This document shows positions 35,372 through 44,142 of a stretch of 64,000 nt of DNA, piece after piece. Numbering within the stretch: the stretch's first letter is position 1; each line of letters starts with the position of its first letter. The DNA is from Bin18 sp965242795 (GTDB lineage Bacteria > Desulfobacterota > Binatia > Bin18). The notes under the pieces were generated by a model, which was not told the origin of the DNA, ran no database searches, and was given only the letters and a program-made list of their open reading frames with translations. Location of the stretch: the NCBI GenBank assembly GCA_965242795.1, contig OZ251505.1, forward strand, positions 3,038,001 through 3,102,000, written 5' to 3'. Made by a program: the position numbers and the translations under genes.

Positions 35372-38362
35372 CTAAGGAGAGTCCGCAAGTTGGCGAGAGA
35401 GCGCCTTCACGATGTCAGGAAGAAGATGGTCGTTCCTCCGCGCGGAACGGGCTGTCCGCGATGTCGATTTTCCTTCCATTGTCCGCGCTTCCTCTGCTCT
35501 CTGCAGTTCACTCCTTCGTTGACCCGTCCTCGCCGCTTGCGACTGGCGGGCAGTTCGGTCTGCTTGCGTCGCTAAGCTGATTCGTGTCCCGGTCATCGAG
35601 TACGGATTGGAAAGACCGACACTGACGTCACAGTCTCCATCCCTGATCAGGTAATAGACTCCGCTGACGGAATTGCTTCCCGTTTTATTGAAGAGATAGA
35701 AATTGCAAATACTTATGCCAGGATCCAGGAGTGCGAATTCATAAGGGAGGGGACTGGAAGGAACCAAGTCTCGGATTCGACCGGCGGTTACCGGATTTCC
35801 ATACTCGTTAGCCCCCCAGATGAGGGGTATCCCGGTACTACTATCCACCCGACTGAGCCGGTACGTGTCTGTGAACGTCACGGCGATGCGGAAGGTGAAC
35901 TGCCACGTCCCAAGCAGGCTACTCAGACCGGAGCCGCCTGAAGGTGCCGCAGTGAAACGCACGCGGAGTGCGTACGGTCCGATGTCATTCTCATCGAAGC
36001 CTTCGACCTCGACGTAATACGTTCCCGTCGTGACTGCTTCCACGATCTGGAAATTTCTCCCTCCACCGCCGTCATCGTTTTCCGCTAACGTCGTACCCGC
36101 CGCATTCTGCAGATAGCCGTACGTATCCGTCGTGCCGGTCGTCTCGACCGTCAGCGTCCCGGCTTGCGTGACCGTTATCCGAAAGTAGTCGGTGTCGTCA
36201 GCGTGCTCGATGGAACCCGCGGTGGTTGAATTGAGCCCGACTCTGGTTGCTCGCCCCGAGGTGTCGCCGTGATCGTCGGACGCCGGACGGGCGGTCGTGA
36301 AACCGGTCTGGAGGGTGTACGCGCCGGTCTCGTTCGCATCGTAGCCTCTCACTGCTACGTAATACGTTCCGGCTGTTACCTCATAGACGATCCGAAAGTT
36401 GTCGTCCGTTCCGGCATCGTCGTTCTCCGCTAACGTCGTGCCGGTTGCACTCAGCAGCGAGCCGTGCGTATCCGTCGTGCCGCTCGTCTCGACCGTCAGC
36501 GTGCCGGCTTGCGTGACGGCCACCCGGAAGTAGTCGACGTCTCCATCCTGCTCCAGGACGCCCGCAGTGGAGGAATCGAGCCCGACGCCGGTCGCCTCCT
36601 CCGTAGTATCGCCGTGGTCGTCGACTCGCTGGCGCGGGGCCCCGACGACCCCCACGTAGTACGTCCCGGCCGGCACCTGCCGCACGATCCGAAAGTTGTC
36701 GTCCGCGCCGGCGTTGTCGTCCTCCGCCAAAGGCTGTCCCTGCGCATCTTGGAGATACCCGATGGTATCCGTGGGGCCGGTCGTTTCGACCGTCAGCCGG
36801 CCGGCCTCGGCGACCTCGATACGAAAGTAATCCACGTCCCCGGCCCGATCCAAATCCCCGGCCTCCTCCGTGTCGGGTTGGAGGCGTGTGGCTTCCGCGC
36901 GTGTGTCGCCGTGATCGGCAGGACCCGAAGCCGGATCCAGCCAGCGGCTCACCTGCGGATAGAACAGGTCGAAGCGGCCATAGAAGCTCTCTCTGCTGAA
37001 ACCGCAGACCGTTCCGCTCAACGACCCTCCTGATGCGATGCCGCGCAGCCTGCCGGTCGTATCGAACAAGCCGGATCCACTGCTGCCGCGTTCGATCGTG
37101 CCTTCGCTCCATTCCACCAGGACGGAGGAAACAGACTGGCCCGTCTCCTGAAGGATGTGCGTAGAATTGCGGATCGGTCTTCCGCGACTCCACTTTTTTA
37201 GGTCGCCCCGAGGGTGATGGATTCCAACCACCTCGGTCGGGTCGAGAAAAGAATTCAAGAGGGGCGCGCCACTCCACCCTGCGTACCACGTTGGGCCGAC
37301 AGGGGTTTCTCGAAGCCTCAGTAAAGTGGCATCCGTTTCCGCATCGGTCGCCAGCAGATCGGCGCCCCCGGCGAGTTGGTTGACGGACGTCGGCGCAGGA
37401 CCTCCACAAGAGGCGCGCTCGAACCCCCAATACGTATTGAGCGAGCGGGCAACGGTTTGCGTGTCGATACAATGATTGGCGGTGAGAAAATACGGAATGT
37501 CACTCGAATCATCGGAATCGACCATCAGTGTCCCGCTGCATAGGAAGGACATGCCGTCGGGTTCGGTATAGACCATTTTCGCGGTCGCCCTGGCGAGGTT
37601 CGGCGGAGTCGTGGACCGACACGCCACGTCGATGTTGCACGACGCGGCATCCCCGACATCCGACAACTTCCGCGGCGTGGCCTGCCGAACCGACGCCGCC
37701 AGATGCGACACCCGGTCGATGAAAAGCGACACGTCGGATACTGCCGCGTGAGGCGGCAGACTGATTTCCACCCCCACGGTGTCGCCCTCGACGACGGGCG
37801 ACCACAAGGGAGCCGGTTCTTCTTCCGCGGCCGCCTCTGTTGCAGATGCAGGACCCGCCGGGACCTCCGCCGGCCGGAGAGGGGGAAAACGCTGCTCCGG
37901 GTCCGCGGGGCTGAAGAAGCGAACCTCCGCGCCGGCCGGCAAGGTTGCACGGAGGGTGATCCGCACCGCGCGGGCGTCGGGGGACGACACGCTCAGTGCG
38001 CTTATGGCCGTCCCGTCGCTCTGAGTCTCCCACGCGAGCCGCGGCACCAAGTCGCCTTGATAGACGGATGGAAGGGTTCGACCGAACCCGATTTGCAGCG
38101 GGCCGGGTCGTTCCGCCTCACTTGATGCTGCCTGTTGAGCAGGGCTGACCGTCGGCAGGGTGATCCTGAGCGCGGTCGGGGTGTGTGCGTAATCCCGCTT
38201 GGGGCGAGAGATCTGGGGAATGTGGGTGGCGTGCGCCGCTGTGGGGCCGGGTGCGCCGTCAGCGAAGCGGCTGCGATCGTCCTGTTGCGCCCAGCCGGCG
38301 GAAGCAAGGCTCAACCACGACGTAAGAGCGGACGTGAGAAATAATAGAGTTCGGCGGGGCAT
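35372..38362 (-). CDS. Secreted trypsin-like (lysyl-endopeptidase-type) serine protease with three PPC domains
   Basis: 996 residues from the ATG at 38362; a start 13 codons earlier is possible but this one gives a clean signal peptide (MPRRTLLFLTSALTSWLSLA...). A pro-region (to about 235) is followed by a chymotrypsin-fold domain with catalytic His297 (LTANHC), Asp344 (TDATLL) and Ser428 (GSSGSGLF), and several disulfide cysteines (CNIDVAC, LCSG, NHC, SCGG). Three bacterial pre-peptidase C-terminal repeats follow (about 483-575, 582-690, 697-805), each DDHGDT...DxDYFR...GTYYV. A unique C-terminal domain of about 190 residues ends in a basic, Arg-rich tail. It probably degrades extracellular protein. 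The gene is followed by a truncated copy of itself. Confidence 0.9.
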   Translation of the reverse strand: MPRRTLLFLTSALTSWLSLASAGWAQQDDRSRFADGAPGPTAAHATHIPQISRPKRDYAHTPTALRITLPTVSPAQQAASSEAERPGPLQIGFGRTLPSVYQGDLVPRLAWETQSDGTAISALSVSSPDARAVRITLRATLPAGAEVRFFSPADPEQRFPPLRPAEVPAGPASATEAAAEEEPAPLWSPVVEGDTVGVEISLPPHAAVSDVSLFIDRVSHLAASVRQATPRKLSDVGDAASCNIDVACRSTTPPNLARATAKMVYTEPDGMSFLCSGTLMVDSDDSSDIPYFLTANHCIDTQTVARSLNTYWGFERASCGGPAPTSVNQLAGGADLLATDAETDATLLRLRETPVGPTWYAGWSGAPLLNSFLDPTEVVGIHHPRGDLKKWSRGRPIRNSTHILQETGQSVSSVLVEWSEGTIERGSSGSGLFDTTGRLRGIASGGSLSGTVCGFSRESFYGRFDLFYPQVSRWLDPASGPADHGDTRAEATRLQPDTEEAGDLDRAGDVDYFRIEVAEAGRLTVETTGPTDTIGYLQDAQGQPLAEDDNAGADDNFRIVRQVPAGTYYVGVVGAPRQRVDDHGDTTEEATGVGLDSSTAGVLEQDGDVDYFRVAVTQAGTLTVETSGTTDTHGSLLSATGTTLAENDDAGTDDNFRIVYEVTAGTYYVAVRGYDANETGAYTLQTGFTTARPASDDHGDTSGRATRVGLNSTTAGSIEHADDTDYFRITVTQAGTLTVETTGTTDTYGYLQNAAGTTLAENDDGGGGRNFQIVEAVTTGTYYVEVEGFDENDIGPYALRVRFTAAPSGGSGLSSLLGTWQFTFRIAVTFTDTYRLSRVDSSTGIPLIWGANEYGNPVTAGRIRDLVPSSPLPYEFALLDPGISICNFYLFNKTGSNSVSGVYYLIRDGDCDVSVGLSNPYSMTGTRISLATQADRTARQSQAARTGQRRSELQRAEEARTMEGKSTSRTARSARRNDHLLPDIVKALSRQLADSP

Positions 38363-39111
38363 GAAGCCTGCGACTCTTGAACAACCCCGATTCGTTGTCA
38401 AGGCCGAAGCCGCCGAGAAGCTGTTTCTGTTTGAAATTCTCGGGTCGATTCAACGCTGCGGATCTGACTGTCGCCTCTCCCCTTCGCCAAGCTCGGGAGA
38501 TTGCTGACGTGTCTCGTTGCCCGCATCTGCCCGATCCCGCCCCAAGGGCCGCTTCGCTCGCGGACCTCCCCGGCGGCGAAGCAGTTTGTGTCCCTCGGGC
38601 GCGTCATGCGCCTGCCCGACAGATAGTGAGCACCTCCCCGCCGTTTGAGCCGCCGCGACAACCAGCGGCATCTTGGGGGCCCTTCCCCGGGACTTGCCGA
38701 GAGACGGCGGCCCGGTGTTCAGCGCCCCGGTCCTGTTCGGACGTCCCGTCATAATAGTGCTTGGTCAGGGAACCTGCTTCCAGCTTGATCCGCCCGATCT
38801 GCTCTCTTATGGAGGTGTGCGTGCACCCGGTCCAGGACGCCGGTTCTTGGCCCGGCGACGCAGCCGGGGGAATAAGGATGGGCCGCATCCGAATCGCGGC
38901 GGGAATCGCCGTCAGTCGGGCCATGCGCGGCGCTGTACAGGAGCGCATCGAGCGTGTGCAAGTTCGCCTCGCCTCCCTTCCCACGTTGCACCGGCAGAGA
39001 CGAGGCAACGCGGTTGTCTCGAGTTTCGGTGAATTCCATCCGGCGGAACCGAGAAACCCTTCATGGCAGCCAGCTAAGAAGGGAACCGCAAACGGCTGCA
39101 TTCGCCAGCAG
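38363..39111. other. Intergenic region with no convincing gene
   Basis: About 750 bp between the protease start and the first direct repeat. Overlapping frames exist on both strands but none has a start site, composition or product that I can support. One minus-strand frame (about 38604-39101) contains REQIGRIKLEAGSLTK, faintly like the end of IS3-family OrfA proteins, but no further transposase homology is visible. The region is probably decayed sequence. Confidence 0.45.
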
Positions 39112-39146
39112 CCGGATTCCGTTGCATTCGTGCGGCGTTCATACTA
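39112..39146 (+). repeat. Left direct repeat: second copy of the yceD promoter region
   Basis: A 35-bp segment beginning CCGGATTCCGTTGCATTCGT matches 41073-41107 at 33 of 35 positions. The copy here keeps TTGCAT but the bases after it read CATACTAGCTA instead of CATACTATAAA, so the -10 hexamer is damaged. Together the two copies bracket the GtrII-like gene. Confidence 0.85.
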
Positions 39147-39318
39147 GCTAATCGGGTGATTTCGCCGAATCGGTCCGACAACTTCGACAATTTCCTTATC
39201 CTCTCCACTCAAACTTCGACTCGTCCGCAAAGAAAGTCTGCTGTTTCGGCTCAACAAATCACATCCGGCTGAGCGAGTTTGTGACCGTCAACCCATCTAG
39301 CGAATAGACCAGCCTCTC

Positions 39319-40992
39319 ATGTCTGCACTGCAACGGCATTCCAGACGATTGACTTCGACGATCCTGCCTTCGAATGGGATAACGTCTACAATGTCTAATG
39401 GAAAGATCCAATTGTTCTCCAGTTGGTCGATTCTGGGCCTGTTCATAATCCTTTTCTCGTCTCTGTATTCTTCCACATTGACGACCGATTATGCGTTCCT
39501 CGATGATTATCAATTGCTCGTCGAGGGACCGCAAGGACGACCGATAAGAAGGAGCGTGCTGGAGGGACGCCCGCTCCAGGCGCTTGGTCAATATCTCCAT
39601 CTACAGAGGGCGAAAGATATCGAGGACCTGCGCGGCGCACGACTCGCGGGCATTCTCGGGACCGCCCTGCTGGCATGGAGCATATTTCATCTCTTCGTAC
39701 GAGAAGGTTGGAACCGGTTCCAGTCCACATGTGTAAGTCTGCTCATGTGTACGACCCTTCCATTTCAAGTTTCCGTGGCCTGGGGATCTGCTGCGAATCA
39801 ACCCTTTGCCGCGGTTGCCTCAGGATGCGCCCTTCTTCTGAGTGATCGAGCATTCCAGACCCATCGTCGGTGTTTGAAATGGCTGTTTGCTGCAGGAGCC
39901 ATTCTGCTTCTCTGGGCGGCACTTACGAGTTATCAACCTGCGGCGATGTTCTTCTGGGTGTTTGCTACCGGAGTCTTACTGAAACCGCGGGCCCCTTTGC
40001 ACGCCACACTTCGTCGCTTCGGATGGTACGGCATGATTGCACTGATCGGTCTGCTCCTAGGATTTGCGACGTATCGATTGGGTTCCATCTTGTACCCGGA
40101 CGTGTCTCAGCGGACCGGCTTTGTCCAGAATCTCCCCATCAAGACCGCGTGGTTTCTCATCGAATCTCTCCCGAACGCCTTGCTTTTCGCTTTCTTATCC
40201 CCGGCCCGTTGGCTCTTATCGGAAGGAAGCGCTCCGCTTTCGGCCTTTTACAGGATTATGGATACCGGTATTGCGTGGACTCTCTTTTTCATGATCGTTC
40301 GAGGTCTTGTCTTGTCCTTTCAAGGCCCGCGCAAAGAGCGTCTGGGGAAATGTGGCATTGCTGCGGGACTCTTGATCCTGAGTTATGCCCCGAATTTAGT
40401 GGTAGCGGAGAACTGGGCGACGTATCGATCTCTCTCGAGTCTCACGTCCGTCGTGGTCGTGTTGATGTGCCTTGCCTTGAGGGGGTACGTTCGCCATTGG
40501 GATCTTCGTTTTTCCGCTGTTTGCGCTAACTTGGCCGTCGGATGTCTTGCCATCTTCAGTACGGTATCAGCCGCATATCATGTCCATACCTACTTCGTGA
40601 TGCCGCAATCTCGGGAGTTGGCCATCATGCGTGACGAGTTGATGAAGAAGCCCCTTTCTCAGGCGCAAGGGATCTACGTAATCGGCTCTAAGAAGGGGGA
40701 TACGCTTGCCCCCCTCCAGAGGTATGAGTTCGGGCTGCCATCTTCATCCGATACCGTGACTGCTCGCAGCATGGCCATTCTTCTCATAGGCGAGGGAGGA
40801 GCGAAAGATGTTCACCTGCCGGTCACCGCCGTCGCTGCCGACGCTCCTCTCGACCCGTCGCCCACCGATCTTGTCGTGGATATGCGAACGCTCCGCCTGC
40901 TCTCCTCTCCATCCGGTAACAGGTCCTCCACCTACTGGGAAACGTACCGTCAGTACCGAAGCCAGCTCCGCGAGGCGCTGCCCTTTTGGTGA
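39319..40992 (+). CDS. Multi-pass membrane glycosyltransferase-like protein (GtrII/GT-C type)
   Basis: 557 residues; an internal start at 39391 (MSNGKIQLFSSW) is also plausible. About ten hydrophobic segments are visible (e.g. WSILGLFIILFSSLYSS, LFAAGAILLLWAAL, YGMIALIGLLLGFATY, AVCANLAVGCLAIFST). The first external loop has the acidic pair LDDYQLL, as in GT-C glycosyltransferases and the O-antigen glucosyltransferase GtrII group. A soluble C-terminal domain of about 130 residues follows. It probably adds a sugar to a lipid-linked or surface glycan; the donor and acceptor are unknown. Base composition is more AT-rich than its neighbours and direct repeats flank it, so it looks acquired. Confidence 0.6.
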   Translation: MSALQRHSRRLTSTILPSNGITSTMSNGKIQLFSSWSILGLFIILFSSLYSSTLTTDYAFLDDYQLLVEGPQGRPIRRSVLEGRPLQALGQYLHLQRAKDIEDLRGARLAGILGTALLAWSIFHLFVREGWNRFQSTCVSLLMCTTLPFQVSVAWGSAANQPFAAVASGCALLLSDRAFQTHRRCLKWLFAAGAILLLWAALTSYQPAAMFFWVFATGVLLKPRAPLHATLRRFGWYGMIALIGLLLGFATYRLGSILYPDVSQRTGFVQNLPIKTAWFLIESLPNALLFAFLSPARWLLSEGSAPLSAFYRIMDTGIAWTLFFMIVRGLVLSFQGPRKERLGKCGIAAGLLILSYAPNLVVAENWATYRSLSSLTSVVVVLMCLALRGYVRHWDLRFSAVCANLAVGCLAIFSTVSAAYHVHTYFVMPQSRELAIMRDELMKKPLSQAQGIYVIGSKKGDTLAPLQRYEFGLPSSSDTVTARSMAILLIGEGGAKDVHLPVTAVAADAPLDPSPTDLVVDMRTLRLLSSPSGNRSSTYWETYRQYRSQLREALPFW

Positions 40993-41072
40993 CAGTTCTC
41001 CTTGTCATAACGTGCTCAGGGCTGAGGATTCATGGAGAAGGTTGAAGGGACGAACCGTGACTTCCACAGACC

Positions 41073-41107
41073 CCGGATTCCGTTGCATTCGTGCCGCGTC
41101 CATACTA
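41073..41107 (+). repeat. Right direct repeat, containing the yceD promoter
   Basis: Partner of 39112-39146 (33 of 35 bases identical). This copy retains an intact -10 hexamer overlapping its right end, so it is likely the functional promoter copy. Confidence 0.85.
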
Positions 41108-41111
41108 TAAA
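41083..41111 (+). promoter_or_regulatory. Sigma-70-type promoter of the yceD-rpmF-plsX operon
   Basis: TTGCAT (41083-41088), a 17-nt spacer and TATAAA (41106-41111) give near-consensus elements with ideal spacing, about 50 bp before the yceD start. It is embedded in the right direct repeat. Confidence 0.65.
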
Positions 41112-41161
41112 TTCCGCCAGAAAGCGCCCGCCACCCGGCAATATCCTCCATTAGGTCGCAC

Positions 41162-41725
41162 ATGCAGCTTCTCATCGAAAATGCTGATACGTCTCCGGTC
41201 GAGGCGCGGTTCGACGAAGACGCCGGGCCGCTGAATCGGCTGCTGGGTGCCGAGTGCCGGCTGATTGGGCCGCTGCACGTCGCGGTGCAGTACATGCGCT
41301 CGGGTGACGACCTACTGTTCGACGGCACGCTGACGGGCGAACTGAGTGGCCGGTGCGCGCGGTGTCTCGACGAGTTCCGGCTCGCGCTCCACCGGCCGTT
41401 TTCCTGCGTGCTGCTGCCGGCGGCGTCTGCGACGTTCGGCCGCGAAACCGAACTGAGACCGGAGGACTTGGCGGCCAGCTTCTACAGTGGCGACACGGTG
41501 GACGTGTCCGCGCTCGTCCGCGAGGAGCTGCTGCTGGCGCTGCCGAGCCCCCCGCTGTGCCGCGCAACGTGCAAGGGGCTGTGCGCGCAGTGCGGCGTCA
41601 ACCTGAATGCCGAATTGTGCGACTGCCGCTCGGGCTGGAACGACCCGCGGCTCGCCGTGTTGTCCGGTCTCCGCTTGAACGAGAATCGAACGTCCGAACC
41701 GGCCGCCCTCAAAGTCGATTCGTGA
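41162..41725 (+). CDS. yceD: YceD/DUF177 family protein (23S rRNA accumulation)
   Basis: 187 residues. The C-terminal zinc-type cysteine cluster (CRATCKGLCAQCGVNLN...CDC) and the central GELSGRCARCLDEFRLAL are the family's marks. YceD homologues are needed for normal 23S rRNA levels, acting in the cytosol. It is 75 bp upstream of rpmF, the near-universal yceD-rpmF pair that also leads into plsX. Expression is probably from the promoter at 41083-41111. Confidence 0.92.
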   Translation: MQLLIENADTSPVEARFDEDAGPLNRLLGAECRLIGPLHVAVQYMRSGDDLLFDGTLTGELSGRCARCLDEFRLALHRPFSCVLLPAASATFGRETELRPEDLAASFYSGDTVDVSALVREELLLALPSPPLCRATCKGLCAQCGVNLNAELCDCRSGWNDPRLAVLSGLRLNENRTSEPAALKVDS

Positions 41726-41800
41726 CGAACCTTCCGAGCGAATACCGTGAGAGACGCCGCCGCCTAGTCAATACGATGAGAATCACGTAAGGAAGCACGT

Positions 41801-41986
41801 ATGGCCGTACCCAAACGCCGAACCTCGAAGTCGAAACGTAACCAGCGCCGCTCCCATCACGCCCTGGCCGCGCCACAGTGGTCGGAATGCGCGCAGTGCG
41901 GCGACCCGGTGATGCCCCACCGCGTGTGTCGGGCCTGCGGCCACTACCGCGGCCGGCAGGTCATCGCGATCGACGAAGACGATTAG
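41801..41986 (+). CDS. rpmF: 50S ribosomal protein L32
   Basis: 61 residues, beginning MAVPKRRTSKSKRNQRRSHH as in all L32 proteins. A zinc-ribbon form with CAQC...CRAC spaced as in the C+ paralogue. Located between yceD and plsX as in most bacteria. Confidence 0.97.
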   Translation: MAVPKRRTSKSKRNQRRSHHALAAPQWSECAQCGDPVMPHRVCRACGHYRGRQVIAIDEDD

Positions 41987-42040
41987 CCCTCGCCCCGGTG
42001 CGCCGCCGGACGCGCACCGTTCACTCGGAACGGCTGCTCC

Positions 42041-43207
42041 TTGCCCAGCACCCAGATTGCCGTGGACGCGATGGGGGGAGACTATGCCCCCCGAGCCGTG
42101 GTGGCGGGTGCCGTCCAGGCGACGCAGGAGTACGGCGTGTCGGTGCTGCTGGTCGGCGACCAGGAGCGGATCCGCCAGGAACTGTCCAGCCTCGGGCAGG
42201 CCGAGTCGCCCCGCATCGCCGTCCGGCACGCCAGCCAAGTCATCGGAATGGGCGATACGCCCGTGGCCGCGCTGCGCCGCAAGCGGGACTCGTCCCTGCG
42301 CGTCGCCTTTCAACACGTCAAGGACGGGCACGCCGGCGCCGTGGTCAGCGCCGGAAATTCGGGCGCCGTGCTGGGCTTGGCCGTCACGCTGCTGGGCAAT
42401 CTGCCCGAAGTCGATCGGCCGGCCATCGTCACGGTCGTGCCGGCCTTGAACGGGCGGACGTGCCTGGTCGATGCCGGCGCCAACGTGGAATGCCGGCCGC
42501 TCCATCTGGTGCAGTTCGCGGTGATGGGCGAGGCGTACGCGCGCGTCGTGCGCGGCATCGAGCGCCCGCGCGTCGGCCTGCTCAGCAACGGCGAGGAAGA
42601 TTCGAAAGGCACGGATACGACGCGTGCTGCCCATGCGGCGCTCACCGCGATCGGGGAACGGCAGGCGCGGTTCCACTACGTCGGCTACGTCGAAGGCCGG
42701 GACATCAACCGCGGCACGGTCGACGTGGCGGTCACGGACGGGTTCACCGGCAACGTGGCGCTCAAGACGATGGAGGGCTTCTTCGATTTCACGCAGGGCC
42801 AGCTTCGTAGCCTGTTCGCGTCGAGTTGGCGCGGGAAGGCCGCGTTTCTGCTGCTCAAGCGGTCGCTGGCGGACATGCGGGCGCGCATCGACTACGACGA
42901 AGTCGGCGGCGCGCCGCTGCTCGGCACCGATGGCGTGACCGTCATCGCCCACGGGTCGTCGTCGCCCAAGGCGATCAAGAACGCCATCCGCGTGGCCGAC
43001 GAATCCTTGCAGCGCGGGGTCAACCGCCACATGCTGGAAGGGCTCCAACAGGTGTCCGACCTCAAGGCGCTGGCCGATGACGGCCGCGGGCGCAAGCTGT
43101 GGACGCAGATCCGCGACCGGTTCCGCCCTGCGAAGGAGAGCCCGTCCGACAGTCCCGATCCAGGCGACGAGTCGGAGCCGAAGCAGTTGCCGGAGTCGCG
43201 GACATGA
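42041..43207 (+). CDS. plsX: Phosphate acyltransferase PlsX
   Basis: Converts acyl-ACP to acyl-phosphate for phospholipid synthesis. 388 residues; the likely start is a TTG at 42041 giving MPSTQIAVDAMGGDYAPRAVV, since the conserved IAVDAMGGD lies five codons in and no ATG precedes it. Other signatures are SAGNSGAVLGLAV, GLLSNGEED, VAVTDGFTGNVALKTMEG and LGTDGVTVIAHGSS. The C-terminal tail (PSDSPDPGDESEPKQL) is longer than usual. The stop overlaps fabD (ATGA). The usual next gene, fabH, is missing. Confidence 0.95.
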   Translation: MPSTQIAVDAMGGDYAPRAVVAGAVQATQEYGVSVLLVGDQERIRQELSSLGQAESPRIAVRHASQVIGMGDTPVAALRRKRDSSLRVAFQHVKDGHAGAVVSAGNSGAVLGLAVTLLGNLPEVDRPAIVTVVPALNGRTCLVDAGANVECRPLHLVQFAVMGEAYARVVRGIERPRVGLLSNGEEDSKGTDTTRAAHAALTAIGERQARFHYVGYVEGRDINRGTVDVAVTDGFTGNVALKTMEGFFDFTQGQLRSLFASSWRGKAAFLLLKRSLADMRARIDYDEVGGAPLLGTDGVTVIAHGSSSPKAIKNAIRVADESLQRGVNRHMLEGLQQVSDLKALADDGRGRKLWTQIRDRFRPAKESPSDSPDPGDESEPKQLPESRT

Positions 43208-44142
43208 GCCGCCTCGCCTTTCTCTTTCCGGGCCAGGGCTCGCAGGCCGTCGGGATGGGACGCACGTTGGCCGCGCGGTTTCCCGTTGCCTCAGAGACGT
43301 TCGCCGAGGCCGACGCCGCCCTCGGCTTCGGGCTGTCGCGGCTGTGTTTCGAGGGGCCGGAAGCCGAACTGACCCTGACGCACAATACCCAGCCGGCGAT
43401 TCTGGCCACGAGCGTGGCGGCGTGGCGGGTGCTGACCCAGGAGAGCGCCCTGCGGCCGACCTGGGTCGCCGGACACAGCCTGGGCGAATACTCGGCGCTG
43501 GTCGCCGCGGGCGCACTGGACTTTGCCGACGCGCTGCGCATCGTGCGCGAGCGGGGCCGGCTGATGCAGGCCGCGGTGCCGCCGGGCGTCGGCACGATGG
43601 CGGCGCTGTTCGGCCTGTCTGCGGACGCGGTGGACGCAGTCTGCGCGGACGCGGGACGGGGCGAGGTCGTGTCTCCCGCCAATCTCAACGGCGGCGGGCA
43701 GATCGTCATCGCCGGACACGCCGGCGCGGTCGGGCGCGCCGTGGCGCTCGCGCAGGATCGCGGAGCCAAGCGGGCGGTGGAGTTGGCCGTCAGCGCGCCG
43801 TTCCACTGTGCGCTGATGGCGCCGGCCGCGGACGGGTTGGCACGGGTCCTGGAGGACGTGACCGTACGGGCGCCGAAGGTTGAGGTGATCGCCAACGTCA
43901 CCGCGGACGTGAATCGCGCCGCGGAGAACGTCAAGGAGCTTCTCGTGCGCCAAGTCACCGCGCCGGTCCGCTGGGAAGAAAGTATGCAGCGCCTGCGGGC
44001 ACTCGGCTGCGGCCGGGTGGTCGAGGTCGGCGCCGGGCGGGTGCTGGCCGGCCTGCTCAAACGTATCGACCGCACGTTCCCGTGCGTGTCGGTCGGCGAC
44101 CCGGACAGCCTCGCGCGCGGGCTGGAAGCGTTGGCCGGATGA
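43204..44142 (+). CDS. fabD: Malonyl-CoA:ACP transacylase FabD
   Basis: 312 residues. Opens LAFLFPGQGSQAVGMGR; the active-site serine is in AGHSLGEYSALVAAGAL (about residue 93) and the catalytic histidine in VSAPFHCALMAP (about 200). It loads malonyl groups on ACP. It is coupled to plsX and fabG by 4-bp ATGA overlaps. Confidence 0.96.
   Translation: MSRLAFLFPGQGSQAVGMGRTLAARFPVASETFAEADAALGFGLSRLCFEGPEAELTLTHNTQPAILATSVAAWRVLTQESALRPTWVAGHSLGEYSALVAAGALDFADALRIVRERGRLMQAAVPPGVGTMAALFGLSADAVDAVCADAGRGEVVSPANLNGGGQIVIAGHAGAVGRAVALAQDRGAKRAVELAVSAPFHCALMAPAADGLARVLEDVTVRAPKVEVIANVTADVNRAAENVKELLVRQVTAPVRWEESMQRLRALGCGRVVEVGAGRVLAGLLKRIDRTFPCVSVGDPDSLARGLEALAG

Noticed and set aside
38604..39101. 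Possible IS3-type transposase remnant (REQIGRIKLEAGSLTK on the minus strand)
   Set aside because: Only a short stretch resembles the end of OrfA proteins; no DDE region, no inverted termini and no further homology could be followed, so I left it as unassigned intergenic sequence.
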